From: Paraniabella defluvii
GTDB lineage: Bacteria; Bacteroidota; Bacteroidia; Chitinophagales; Chitinophagaceae
Length of the DNA: 64,000 nucleotides
Assembly: GCA_019316985.1 (NCBI GenBank)
Contig: CP079215.1
Span: forward strand, 5,146,001 to 5,210,000
Reading direction: 5' to 3'
Position 1 is the stretch's first letter, and each line of letters begins with the position of its first letter. This document shows positions 32,876 to 43,463 of the stretch, piece by piece. The notes under the pieces were generated by a model. It was not told where the DNA came from. It searched no databases and saw only the letters and a program-made list of their open reading frames with translations. The position numbers and the translations under genes were made by a program.

Positions 32876-34050
32876 ATGCGAGCAGTTTTTAAAAATTTGA
32901 TAGCGTTATTTTTTGCAACGTCATTATTAATTCCTACACTTTTAATAAATAAAGTCTTATTTGCTGTAATTATAATATTGATGTTCTTTTCCAATAAACC
33001 GGGAGATAAAATAGTTATTCGAAATACGTATTCCCCTATTATTATTTTTTCAATTTTTCTTTTTGGATACTTTGTATCGTTCCTGTCTTACACAGATAGA
33101 GATGTAAGTAACCAGTTTCTCTTAGGTGTCCTGGTGCTATTGCTGATATATCCTATTCATCGGTGGAACATAAATATTGACACGATTGTAAAGCGTTCAG
33201 GGATTTTTATGTGTCTTTATACAGCCTTGTTATTGACAATCATGTTTTTATTTCCCGGAAGTTCTTTACAAAATGGAGCAATATATCTTATATATGATGC
33301 TTCAGGCGGGTCATTTGGAATGAGGAGCTTTACCGGAGAAGAAAAAGCCTCTTTCGGACTTCATTTAGGAACGGTACCCTTTTTGTATCTACCTTTTATA
33401 TTATATTTTTATTCGTTTTTAAAGAAACCTGGCCTGAGCTCGTTTTTTGCTCTTGTGCTGTTATCAATATTCATAGTCATCAGCACATCTAGAGGATTGT
33501 GGGCTATATGCGCATTTGGCGCATTAATTGTCTTATTCTTTAAGTTAAGTAATAGGGGTAGAATATGGTTAGTTTCTTTGCTGGTTCCTTTAACTGTTGT
33601 CACTTTCCAATATCTACAAACCAATACGGAAGCAATTAGTCCTGAAGAAACCTCGAACAGTGTAAAGATTGGTCATATAGAATCTTTTTTGATAACTTGA
33701 ATTTTACCAATTTTTTTATAGGAGACGGTTTGGGCGCTTATTATTATTCTAAAGGTTCTAGCGTTAACAAATCTAATACCGAAATAACCCCACTTGATAT
33801 GGCAAGATATTTTGGCGTTATTTTGACTTTGGTATTATATTTCGTTATTATGTTTCCATCGCTTAAAGCTAAATTGTACAGAAATAAACTACTATTCATC
33901 TCTATTTTTGGTTTATATGTTTTAAACTCCTTTTCAAATCCAACTATGTTTAATTCTTATGGACTTCTGATTGTTTTGTGGTATTGGTTTAAAATATTGA
34001 ATGTTGATTGCAAATTGGATGAATTGGAAAAGCAAATTACCAGTATATGA
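32876..34050 (+). CDS. wzy: Wzy-type O-antigen/capsule repeat-unit polymerase
   Basis: About 391 residues, with about ten hydrophobic helices and a large central loop. I prefer the ATG at 32876 (MRAVFKNLIALFFATSLLIP); a TTG nine bases upstream is in the same frame. One missing T near 33688 splits it. The loop holds SFGMRSFTGEEKASFGLHLG, and the Wzy-like region IVISTSRGLWAICAFGALIV follows. The last third has FFIGDGLGAYYYSKGSSVNK and a terminal helix. Polymerases are poorly conserved, so the call rests on topology, position between transferases, and the paired Wzx and Wzz. Overlaps the next gene by 4 bp. Confidence 0.78.
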
Positions 34051-34915
34051 GGGTGTATGGGATCATTGTTACGTATAATCCGGAATTAGAATCGCTTTTA
34101 AAATTGTGTAAGCAGCTAAAAAATAATGGAGTTGCCCCAGTTCTGATTGATAATTCCGAAGAGCATTCTAAAAATGTGAAAGATGAATTGCTGGGATGCA
34201 AAGTTATCATTCAAGGAGAAAATATTGGTATTGCCCGGGCTCAAAATGTAGGTATTACTTATGCCTTAGCCGAAAAAGCAGATGTATTAATTTTTTTCGA
34301 TCAGGATTCGGAGATACAGGACGGTTTTATAAGAAATTTGCTGAAACCGATAGTAATAGAAAAGCCGATGATAGTGGCGCCTATTTTTTATGATTTAGAA
34401 AATAAATTTGAATACCCTTCATTCGTTCTTAATAAGATTGGCCTTCTAAGGCCGGTATTGGGAATGGCAAAAAGCAACCCTACCTAGTAGATGTAATCAT
34501 TTCTTCAGGTTCCGCCGCCACAGCGTCTGTGTTCCGGGAGGCAGGAATGATGGATGAAGATTTTTTATTGATTTCGTAGACATTGAATGGTCTTTAAGAT
34601 GCAGGAAAAAGAGCATACCTATTTATATAATGCCTGAAGCTCAAATGTGGCATTCTATAGGAGAAACAAACTTTAAGTTTGGAAAGATTCGATTATTTAT
34701 TCATAGCACTGTAAGGAGTTATTACAAGCTAAGAAACCCGTTTTGCTTTTAAAAAGAAAAATGTACCATTTAGTTTGGCGATTAAAGAGATAGCAGCTGC
34801 TCTGGTACATCAATTTTTCCAGTTTTTTTTTGTAAAACACAAATTAAAATACGTTAAAATATTTTTGAAGGCCATTACTGATGGAATTATTGGAAAAAAA
34901 GGAAAATTAAAGTAA
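34047..34915 (+). CDS. GT2 family glycosyltransferase, rhamnosyltransferase-like
   Basis: About 289 residues after repair of gaps near 34482, 34560 and 34745. N-terminal MRVYGIIVTYNPELESLLKL, then IIQGENIGIARAQNVGITYA and the metal-binding DQDSEI (ADVLIFFDQDSEIQDGF). GSAATASVFREAGMMDEDFF and DIEWSLRCRKKSIPIYIMPE complete the fold. C-terminal amphipathic helices (FHSTVRSYYKLRNP-like) resemble WbbL/RfbN-type rhamnosyltransferases. It faces the cytoplasm and would add one sugar to the lipid-linked unit. Confidence 0.82.
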
Positions 34916-34922
34916 AAAAATT

Positions 34923-35656
34923 ATGAAAATAAGTGTATGCATGGCTACCTATAATGGAGGAAAATACATTTATGCTCAAGTGAAGTCTATTTTAGCTCAA
35001 CTGGCAGAGAATGACGAAATAATAGTGGTGGATGACTGCTCAAAAGATAATACTATTGAAACACTACAGTCTTTCAACGACGCCCGAATTAAAATTTTAG
35101 TAAATGAAAACAACTATGGCCATGTTTATTCATTCAACAAATCTCTGTCTTTAGCAAAAAATGATATCATATTTATGTCGGACCAAGACGATATATGGCA
35201 TAGTGGAAGGGTTGATATTATGCGTAAGTATTTGATTGAAAACAAGGTAATGCTGGTAACCTCTAATTCTTATTTTATCAATGATGATAGCACCCCGATC
35301 ATTTATAATATTGAGGGTGTACGTTCAAGTCAATCATCCGATTATTTGAAAAATATATTGGATATTTTTAGAGGAAAGAAAAATTATTTTGGGTGTGCAA
35401 TGGCATTGTGCCAGAAACTCAATGAAGTAATATTGCCTATACCTTCTTATGTTGAATCTCACGATTTGTGGATTGCAATGGCGGCAAATATTATGAATTC
35501 CAATTTACATATGGATGAAAAAACTTTTTACCGCCGTGTGCATACAAACAATGCTAGTATTTTGAAACGTCCTTTGTTAAAAAGCTATATTCGAGATGGA
35601 TTTTCCTCAGAAGTTTCATCGATCTTCGCAGGAGATGGAGAAAAGTAAAAAAATAA
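34923..35656 (+). CDS. GT2 family glycosyltransferase
   Basis: About 244 residues. N-terminal MKISVCMATYNGGKYIYAQV, QLAENDEIIVVDDCSKDNTI and the DxD-like SDQDDIW are GT2 hallmarks. Acceptor-side features are KNYFGCAMALCQKLNEVILP and VESHDLWIAMAAN. The reading frame as given ends at 35648. Restoring one A in a run near 35580 gives a basic C-terminal tail (RPLLKKLYSRWIFLRSF) and a stop at 35656, which is more usual for this family. Donor is unknown. Confidence 0.83.
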
Positions 35657-35685
35657 CCAATATTTAGATTATATAATTTTTATTA

Positions 35686-36816
35686 ATGCGACCTTATCAA
35701 ATTTGTACTCAAACCATAATGGACACGTCAGACCCCAATATCATTTTCAATGAAAAGGGTGAGAGCGACTATTATACTAATTTTAAAGAAATCATTGAAC
35801 CTAACTGGCACACCGATGAACGCGGGTATAACGAATTAATGAAAATTGCTGAAAAAATTAAAAAAACCAGCAAGAATAAGGATTTTGATTGCATCATTGG
35901 GTTGAGTGGTGGACTGGATAGCTCCTATGCCGCTTACGTAGCCAAGGAAATTATGGGTATACGGCCCTTAATATTTCATGTTGATGCAGGCTGGAATACG
36001 GATCGGGCAGTAGGTAACATAGAAAAACTGATCAATGGTCTTAACCTCGACTTGTACACAGAAGTGATCAATTGGGAGGAAATGAAAGACCTACAGGTGG
36101 CTTTTTTAAAATCTCAGATCTCAGACCAGGATCTTCCGCAGGATTACGCTTTCTTTTCTGCCTTATATAAATTTGCCCGTGAACATAAAATAAACTATGT
36201 GCTTACCGGCTCTAATTACTCTACTGAGTGTTGCAGAGAGCCTGAAGAATGGGGATTCCGGGAATAGACACCACTTTGGTGAAGGATATTCATAGTATGT
36301 TTGGTAAAAGGCCTTTAAAAACTTTTCCTTTGGTCGACATTTTAACTTATAAAATTTATTATAAATATGCCCTGGGCATGGAGGTTTTTAAGCCGCTGAA
36401 CCTGGTTCCCTATATTAAAAACGATGCTGAGAAATTATTGCAGGAAAAATATGGCTGGGAGCCCTTTCAACACAAGCATCATGAGTCAAGATTCACCCGT
36501 TTCTATGAAGACTACTGGCTACCCCGGAAATTTGGCTACGAAAAAGGCGTGCGCATTTCTCCAGCCTGGTATTAACCGGCCAGATGACCCGGGATGAAGC
36601 CCTGGATCGAATTTCAAGACCAGAATTGGATGAGAAAACACTGTTGCAGGAGTTTGAATATGTAGCGAACAAATTAGGGTTGACCGTTACGGAACTTCGT
36701 GAGATATTTGACGGACCTAATAAGACTTTTCATGATTATAAGAATAAGTATAAGATCATAAAACTGGGTTCTAAGGTGATGAGAACACTGGGCCTGGAAA
36801 AAGATTATTCAGATGA
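35686..36816 (+). CDS. wbpG: WbpG/PseA-type N-acetyl sugar amidotransferase
   Basis: About 377 residues after repair of gaps near 36258, 36540 and 36795. The PP-loop ATP-binding motif is IIGLSGGLDSSYAAYVAKE. The zinc-type cysteines are only partly conserved (QICTQTIMD, TECCREPEE), where WbpG relatives usually have CxxC. Downstream: IFHVDAGWNTDRAVGNIEKL, NYVLTGSNYSTECCREPEE, HSMFGKRPLKTFPLVDILTY and WEPFQHKHHESRFTRFYEDY. The family turns an N-acetyl into an N-acetamidino group, using ammonia delivered by HisH/HisF-like partners. Those partners follow immediately (4 bp overlap with hisH). Confidence 0.87.
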
Positions 36817-37417
36817 TAGGAATTGTAGATTACGGTGTAGGTAATTTAAATGCGTTTGTAAATATTTACAAGAAGCTGGCCATTCCTATACAAATACTAA
36901 AAAACAGTGCGGAATTGGAACATGTAGAGAAGATCATTTTACCGGGAGTTGGTGCTTTCGATTATGCTATCGAAAAGCTGAACCAATCTGGTATGCGTGA
37001 AACGCTCGACCGCATGGTTCTACAAGAAAAGAAGCCGGTATTAGGCATTTGTGTAGGCATGCAGATACTTGCTAATTCAAGCGAAGAAGGTAAGCTGCCC
37101 GGACTGGGATATATCGACGCAACAGTAAAAAAGTTCCCTGAAAACAAAGGCATTAATTTGCCGCATATGGGATGGAATGATGTGCAACCGGCTCCTTATA
37201 TTCCAATTTTCAATGGTTTGGAATCGGAACCCTTATTTTACTTTCTGCATTCCTATTATTTTGTATGTAATAATGCAGACAATATAGCAGCCACCGCTAA
37301 TTATGGAGATGACTTCACTTGTGCAGCAAGTTCCGGCAATATTTTTGGTGTGCAGTTTCACCCGGAAAAAGCCACGGCTATGGTATCCGGTTATTAGAAA
37401 ATTTTTCAAAATTGTAG
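36813..37417 (+). CDS. hisH: HisH-like glutamine amidotransferase subunit
   Basis: About 201 residues. Class I glutaminase signature: MIGIVDYGVGNLNAFVNIYK, PGVGAFDYAI, and the nucleophile cysteine in PVLGICVGMQILANSSEEG. The His/Glu of the triad lie in FGVQFHPEKSHGYG once one A is restored near 37368. It releases ammonia from glutamine. In a locus with WbpG it most likely feeds the amidotransferase and not histidine synthesis; no other his genes are present. It overlaps wbpG by 4 bp and precedes hisF by one base. Confidence 0.88.
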
Positions 37418-37418
37418 T

Positions 37419-38183
37419 ATGCTCAGGCCCAGGATAATTCCTGCTTATTGGTACACGATAAAGGTTTAGTAAAAACTGTTCAGTTTAAAAGCCCGAAATA
37501 TGTGGGCGATCCCATAAATGCTGTACGCATTTTTAATGAAAAAGAAGTAGATGAACTGATGGTGCTGGACATTGATGCAACAGCCGAAAACCGCGAACCC
37601 GACTATAAAATGATAGAGCACCTGGCAGCGGAATGCCGGATGCCCTTATGTTATGGAGGTGGTATAAAATCAGCCGCACAGGCACAGCGTATTTTTAATT
37701 TGGGTGTCGAAAAAATCGCTATTAGCGCTGCAGTAATTAACAACGAAAGCTTGCTAAAGGAAATAGGCGATATTGTGGGCGTACAAAGCGTGGTGGTGGT
37801 GTTGGATGTAAAAAGAAATTGCTCGGCGGCTATGAAGTGTATATCAATAACGGCAGGAAAGGAACCGGCAAAAACCCAATACAATTTGCTAAGCATTTAC
37901 AGGATTTAGGGGTAGGAGAAATCGTTATCAATTCTATCGACCAGGATGGCCAGATGAAAGGCTATGATATGAACCTGATTCAAAAGATCCGCGAAGTATT
38001 GCATATACCGTTGACCGTTTTAGGTGGTGCCGGGTCATTGGATGATATCAAAGCTGTGATTGACAAGTTTGGCGTTTTAGGGTATCTGCAGGAAGCTTGT
38101 TTGTTTTTAAAGGGGTTTACAGAGCTGTATTGATAAATTACCCTACAAGAGCTGAGAAGGAACGCCTTTTCTCAAGCATATAA
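37419..38183 (+). CDS. hisF: HisF-like ammonia-channelling cyclase subunit
   Basis: About 254 residues after repair of gaps near 37447, 37812 and 38075. TIM-barrel features: MLRPRIIPACLLVHDKGLVK, ELMVLDIDATAENREPDYKM, MPLCYGGGIKSAAQAQRIFN and EIVINSIDQDGQMKGYDMNL. The C-terminal phosphate site is in LTVLGGAGSLDDIK and GIAAGSLFVFKG (repaired). The channel-entry residues look HisF-like. As with hisH, its partner in this context is expected to be WbpG, as in Pseudomonas O5-type loci (WbpG/HisH2/HisF2). The catalytic role in imidazole glycerol phosphate formation may be lost. Confidence 0.87.
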
Positions 38184-38197
38184 CCACTGATAAATAT

Positions 38198-39240
38198 ATG
38201 AAAATTCAAAATAAAATACTTTTGATTACCGGAGGCACCGGCTCTTTTGGCAACGCGGTAATGAACCGTTTTTTAGAAACCGATCATTTTAAAGAAATAC
38301 GCATCTTTAGCCGCGACGAAAAAAGCAGGATGATATGCGTAAGCGTTATAATAACGCCAAGCTTAAGTTTTACCTGGGCGATGTACGCGATCTCTCGAGT
38401 GTGGAAACAGTGGTCAGTGGCGTTGATTATATTTTTCATGCGGCTGCATTAAAACAGGTGCCTTCCTGCGAATTTTTTTCCACTGGAGGCTGTAAAGACC
38501 AATGTATTGGGTACGGACAATGTGCTGAATGCAGCAGAAAAATATGGCGTTAAAAGAGTAGTAGTATTAAGCACCGATAAAGCCGCTTATCCTATTAACG
38601 CAATGGGCATGTCGAAGGCGTTAATGGAAAAGGTAACCGTGGCGCGTTCCCGCAACCTGGACGACAGTAAAACTATTTTTGCGCTACGCGTTACGGAAAT
38701 GTGATGGCATCGAGGGGATCAGTGATTCCATTGTTTATCGACCAAATCAAAGCGGGCAAACCCCTTACCATTACCGACCCGGAAATGACCCGGTTCATGA
38801 TGACCCTTGAAGACGCGGTAGACCTGGTATTGTATGCCTTTGAGAATGGAAAACAAGGCGATCTGTTTGTACAAAAATCTCCGGGCGCTACTATACATAC
38901 CCTGGCCAAGGCATTGCTGGAAATGTATGGCTCGGACAGCGAAATAAAAATCATTGGTACCCGGCACGGCGAAAAAGTATATGAAACCCTGGTGAACAGG
39001 GAGGATATGCTGAAGGCAGAAGATATGGGAAATTACTACCGGATACCGGCTGACACCCGTGATCTGAATTATGAGCAATATTTTTCAGAAGGCAATACCA
39101 AGGAAACTTTAATGGAGGAGTACCATTCGCATAACACCCATCGCCTTGATGTAGAAGGCATGAAGGAACTGCTTAAAAAGTTGCCGGTGATCAGGGAAGA
39201 TATTTTGAAAGAAGCCAACGTAGTACATTATCCCGTGTAA
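38198..39240 (+). CDS. fnlA: FnlA/CapE-type UDP-GlcNAc 4,6-dehydratase/5-epimerase
   Basis: About 347 residues after repair of gaps near 38325, 38480 and 38690. NAD motif: LLITGGTGSFGNAVMNRFLE. FHAAALKQVPSCEFFPLEAV and the catalytic region VVLSTDKAAYPINAMGMSK (the MxxxK form of inverting dehydratases) follow. Then RYGNVMASRGSVIPLFIDQI and IIGTRHGEKVYETLVNREDM. It performs the first step from UDP-GlcNAc towards UDP-L-FucNAc. The fnlB and fnlC partners follow. Base composition is nearer the flanking genome than the AT-rich block upstream. Confidence 0.88.
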
Positions 39241-39666
39241 TGATGCAGCAACCAACGATCATACCGGGAGCCTGTCACCAGGACCAGCGTGGAGCGCTGC
39301 GGTATAATAATGACTTTAACAGCGCAATGGTGAAGCGCATTTACTTACTTCAAAATAGTGCAGCGCAGCCAGTGCGTGGCTGGCAGGGGCACCGCATTGA
39401 GCAGAGATGGTTCTTGGCTACCCGGGGCTTTTGAAATATATACGATAGCAGTTGATAACTGGGAGTACCCTTCAGTTGATTTACCCTGTCGCAAGTACAT
39501 CATCGATCAGCAAAAACTGGATGTGCTGCATATTCCCTCCGGTTACATAACAGCTATCCGCTCGCTCGACCCCGAAAGCGCTTTAATGGCAATGAGCGAT
39601 CACTTATTGGGAGCCGTGAAGGATGAGTACCGTTTTCCTCTTCGTTATTTTAAAGGTATATTTTAG
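39240..39666 (+). CDS. WxcM-like cupin sugar isomerase/epimerase-family protein
   Basis: About 142 residues after repair of one gap near 39425. N-terminal ACHQDQRGALRYNNDFNSAM and VKRIYLLQNSAAQPVRGWQ lead into the cupin core (GHRIEQRWF, FEIYTIAVDNWEYP, LDVLHIPSGYITAIRSL). WxcM/FdtA-like cupins act on nucleotide sugars as 3,4-ketoisomerases or bind them. The exact role here is not known. It overlaps fnlA by the TAATG junction and precedes fnlB by 6 bp, so it is expressed within the FucNAc cassette. Confidence 0.72.
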
Positions 39667-39672
39667 TATTTT

Positions 39673-40787
39673 ATGATCAGAATAGGCATAACCGGCCAGG
39701 CGGGCTTTGTGGGTAACCATTTGTATAATACGCTGGGACTTTATAAAGAGGAGTTTGAACGAATTGATTTTGCGCGGCATTATTTTGATGATGCTACGTT
39801 GCTTGACAGTTTTGTTCAGAACTGCGATGTGATCGTGCACCTTGCTGCCATGAACCGGCATGATGACCCCGAAGTTATATACCAAACCAATATCCGTTTG
39901 GTGCAGGTGTTAGTAGCCTCTTTAACCCGTACCGGCTCTAAACCCCATATCATTTTTTCATCGTCTACACAGGAAGAAAAGGATAATCAATATGGTAAAT
40001 CCAAAAAGAGGGAAGGGAGCTTTTAATGGCCTGGGCGCAGGGCGCAGGGGCTGCGGTTACCGGCATGATCATTCCCAATGTATTCGGTCCTTTTGGCAAG
40101 CCTTTTTACAATTCGGTGGTGGCCACTTTTTGCACACAGGTATCTAATGGCGATATTCCTCAAATACATGTAGACGGTCAATTGAAGTTGATTTATGTAG
40201 GAGAGCTGGTTCAGGAGATTATTCATGTGATAAGAAAAAAATAGTGGATGCCCATTTAATTGTACCTCATACCGCAGAAGCAAAGGTTTCAGAAATTCTC
40301 GCCCTGCTTCAGTTGTACCGGAATGAGTACCAGGATAAAGGCGTTATTCCCGCTATCCGTAACAGTTTTGAATTGAATCTTTTCAATACCTACCGTTGTT
40401 ACATGGATATCACCAACCATTTCCCTGTTAAATTTACGCAACATACCGACCCCGCGGCGCCTTTGTAGAAGTAATAAGATTAGGCGTGGGCGGGCAGGTT
40501 TCCTTCTCCACAACGGTTCCCGGTATTACCCGCGGCAACCATTTCCATACCCGTAAAATTGAGCGGTTTGCGGTGATTAAAGGGGAGGCTCTGATACAGT
40601 TGCGAAAGATCGGCGGCGCTGATATCCTGAACTTTGAATTATCGGGTACGGAACCGGCATATGTTGATATGCCTGTGTGGTACACGCATAATATAAAAAC
40701 ACCGGATCGGAGGATCTGTACACCATTTTCTGGATCAATGAATTTTACAACCCCGAAGATCCGGATACCTTTTTTGAAAACGTGTAA
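39673..40787 (+). CDS. fnlB: FnlB/CapF-type reductase/3-epimerase with C-terminal cupin
   Basis: About 371 residues after repair of gaps near 40010, 40235, 40455 and 40705. SDR half: MIRIGITGQAGFVGNHLYNT, VIVHLAAMNRHDDPEVIYQT, and the YxxxK in NQYGKSKKEG. GMIIPNVFGPFGKPFYNSVV then leads to the cupin half (TVPGITRGNHFHTRKIERF and VDMPVWYTHNI), with metal-binding His residues. This two-domain layout is exactly that of CapF. It produces UDP-2-acetamido-2,6-dideoxy-L-talose from the FnlA product. Confidence 0.88.
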
Positions 40788-40792
40788 CCGGT

Positions 40793-40800
40793 TATCTTTG
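40793..40800 (+). promoter_or_regulatory. Candidate -7 element before fnlC
   Basis: TATCTTTG matches TAnnTTTG in the only sizeable gap (142 bp) within the fnl cassette, so the fnlC to glycosyltransferase segment may have its own promoter. The gap also contains a run of eight G (40831-40838). Confidence 0.4.
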
Positions 40801-40929
40801 CGATCTTTTCTATCGCCATTTCGACGAACCTTGGGGGGGGAGATCTTCTGAACAGGAGTAGAGCATCGTTCTTTGTAATGATAAATAGAGACTGTTTTTA
40901 AAACCTAAATATTCAAACCTTATCTGATA

Positions 40930-42069
40930 ATGAACCGATTAAAAGTGATGACCGTTGTAGGTACGAGGCCGGAAATTATACGGCTGTCAAGAGTGCTGCA
41001 TGCATTAGACCAGTCTGAAGCTATTGAGCACATTATTGTTCATACCGGCCAGAACTATGATTACGAGCTGAACGAGATCTTTTTTTTTCCGACCTGGGCT
41101 TAAGAAAGCCGGATTATTTTTTAAACGCAGCGGGCACAACGGCTACTGAAACGGTAGGTAATATCCTGATTAAGATCGATCCATTATTGGAGTCCCTGGC
41201 GCCCGATGCCTTCCTGGTGCTGGGCGATACCAATAGCTGTTTATGTGCCATACCCGCAAAAAAAAGACAGATCCCTATTTTCCATATGGAAGCAGGTAAC
41301 CGTTGCTTTGATCAGCGTGTGCCTGAAGAAACCAATCGTAAAATTGTAGACCATATTTCAGACATTAACCTTACCTATAGCGATATAGCAAGGGAATATT
41401 TACTAAGAGAAGGGTTACCGCCCGACAGGATCATTAAGACCGGCTCTCCCATGTTTGAAGTGTTAACACACTACATGCCACAGATCAACCAGTCTGATGT
41501 GTTGCAGCGCCTGAACCTGGAACGCGAAAAGTATTTTGTGGTTTCATCACACCGGGAAGAGAATATCAATTCAGAAAAAACTTTAATGGTTTGATCGATT
41601 CGCTGAATGCTATTGCTGAAAAGTACCAGTACCCGATCATCGTCTCCACGCATCCCCGTACCCGTAACATGATCGAAAAAAACAGGTGAAAGTGCGGCCG
41701 GAAGTGCAGTTTTTAAAGCCTTTAGGATTTCACGACTATAACGCTTTACAAATGCATGCATTTGCGGTGTTGTCAGACTCCGGTACGATCTCCGAAGAAT
41801 CGTCTATTTTAAATTTCAGGGCCTTAAATATCCGGGACGCTCATGAAAGACCCGAAGCAATGGAAGAAGCTTCTGTAATGATGGTAGGTCTCTCGCCGGA
41901 AAGAATTATGCAGGGACTGGTGCAGCTGCAGTACCAGCAAACCGGTACAGAGCGCAATTTCAGGCCTGTGGCGGATTATTCGATGCCCAATGTATCGCAA
42001 AAGGTAGCTAGGATTATTCTAAGTTATACAAACTATGTTAAGCGTGTTGTTTGGAGTCATCTTTCGTAG
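40930..42069 (+). CDS. fnlC: FnlC/CapG-type UDP-sugar 2-epimerase
   Basis: About 380 residues after repair of gaps near 41085, 41580 and 41685. Non-hydrolysing 2-epimerase features: LKVMTVVGTRPEIIRLSRVL, VHTGQNYDYELNEIFF, LVLGDTNSCLCAIPAKKR, FHMEAGNRCFDQRVPEETNR, and HDYNALQMHAFAVLSDSGT with SEESSILNFRALNIRDAHER. It converts the L-pneumosamine (talo) derivative to UDP-L-FucNAc, completing the FnlABC route. L-FucNAc, or its N-acetamidino form made by WbpG, is therefore a likely component of the polymer. Confidence 0.88.
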
Positions 42070-42162
42070 AACGAATATTTTTATCATAAAAATACATCAG
42101 TTACAAGCTCGGTGGAAGTAAAAACTACCGTACGGGTTACAAACGATTTCAATTATAATTTT

Positions 42163-43379
42163 ATGCATCTATCTTTTAATATTGAAAAATTTATTGGTGA
42201 GAATATTACCCAGCGTTCTGAAAGTCTTTTCGCCGCCGATCTTAAAGCTTTCGAAAATGATCTAAAAAAGAAATAAAAGGCAGCAGGGTATTGGTAATCG
42301 GCGGAGGCGGTACAATTGGCTCTTCGTTTATACGCTCGATAGTCAAATATAGCCCAGAAAAATTGGTGGTAGTAGACATTAATGAAAACGGATTGACGGA
42401 ATTAGTAAGAGATTGTCGCAGCAGAATGGACATGCAACTGCCAAAAGATTTCAAAACCTATCCCGTTAATTTTAATGACGCTGTATTTACGAAAATATTT
42501 AAACATGAAGGTCCGTTTGACATAGTAGCTAATTTTGCAGCTCACAAACACGTCCGCTCTGAGAAAGATATATTTTCCATAGAGGCGATGGTGGATAATA
42601 ATGTGATCCGTGCGAAAGCGTTGCTTGACCTCTTACTGGAGTTTCCACCTAAACATTTTTTCTGCGTTTCTACCGATAAGGCCGCGAATCCTGTAAATGT
42701 AATGGGAGCCAGCAAAAAACTAATGGAAGAAGTCATACTGGCTTATTCTGAAAAGATCAAGATAACAACGGCACGTTTTGCCAATGTGGCTTTTTCCAAT
42801 GGCAGCCTTTTGGCTGGCTTTATTGAAAGAGTATTAAAACGGCAGCCATTGGCATGTCCTTCAGACGTAAAAAGGTTTTTGTATCGCCAGAAGAATCGGG
42901 CCAGATTTGCCTATGCGCCTGTATATTAGGAAAGTCTGGGGATATATTTTTTCCTAAACTGAATGACGAAGCAATGGTGAAATTTGCCGATGTAGTAGAA
43001 CCATTTCTTACGAGCATTGGCTATACTATGGAAATTTACAATAGTGAAAGTGAAGCCAAGTTTGCTGCAAAAATATCGAAATAGGAAGATATCCTGTGTA
43101 TATGTTTACAAGTAATACCAGTGGAGAAAAAATGTATGAAGAGTTTTATACTGAAAAAGAAGAACTGGACATGAATACATTTCATGCTTTAGGGTAGTTA
43201 AAAATGCAGATAGGAGAAATATTGAAGAATTAAGTGAAGTAATTGATAACTTAAAAAGAGTTTTTGATTCAAAAGACGCTGATAAAAAAGATATTGTTAA
43301 AGCGCTTACCAACATAATTCCAGGCTTTGAACATATTGAAACTGGTCTAAGCCTTGATCAAAAATGTAAGTTCAATGGC
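42163..43379 (+). CDS. UDP-GlcNAc 4,6-dehydratase (LegB-like SDR)
   Basis: About 405 residues after repair of gaps near 42272, 42870, 43073, 43192 and 43372. The start at 42163 gives MHLSFNIEKFIGENITQRSE. NAD motif: VLVIGGGGTIGSSFIRSIVK. Next are FDIVANFAAHKHVRSEKDIF, CVSTDKAANPVNVMGASKK, RFANVAFSNGSLLAGFIER and a long C-terminal part. This branch of nucleotide-sugar dehydratases commonly accompanies LegC aminotransferases. It is the best candidate for the missing LegB step, although it sits 25 kb from legC. Without the last repair the frame would run to 43410. Confidence 0.8.
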
Positions 43380-43463
43380 CTCTGTACGCCACTAATAATG
43401 AAAATCTGAAGTGACAAGAATATTAGCTATACGAGGTTGCATGGGCCGACATGTTTAAGAGGT

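Noticed and set aside
36813..38183. Histidine biosynthesis operon
   Set aside because: Only hisH and hisF homologues are present, directly coupled to a WbpG-type amidotransferase in a sugar locus; no other his genes are nearby.
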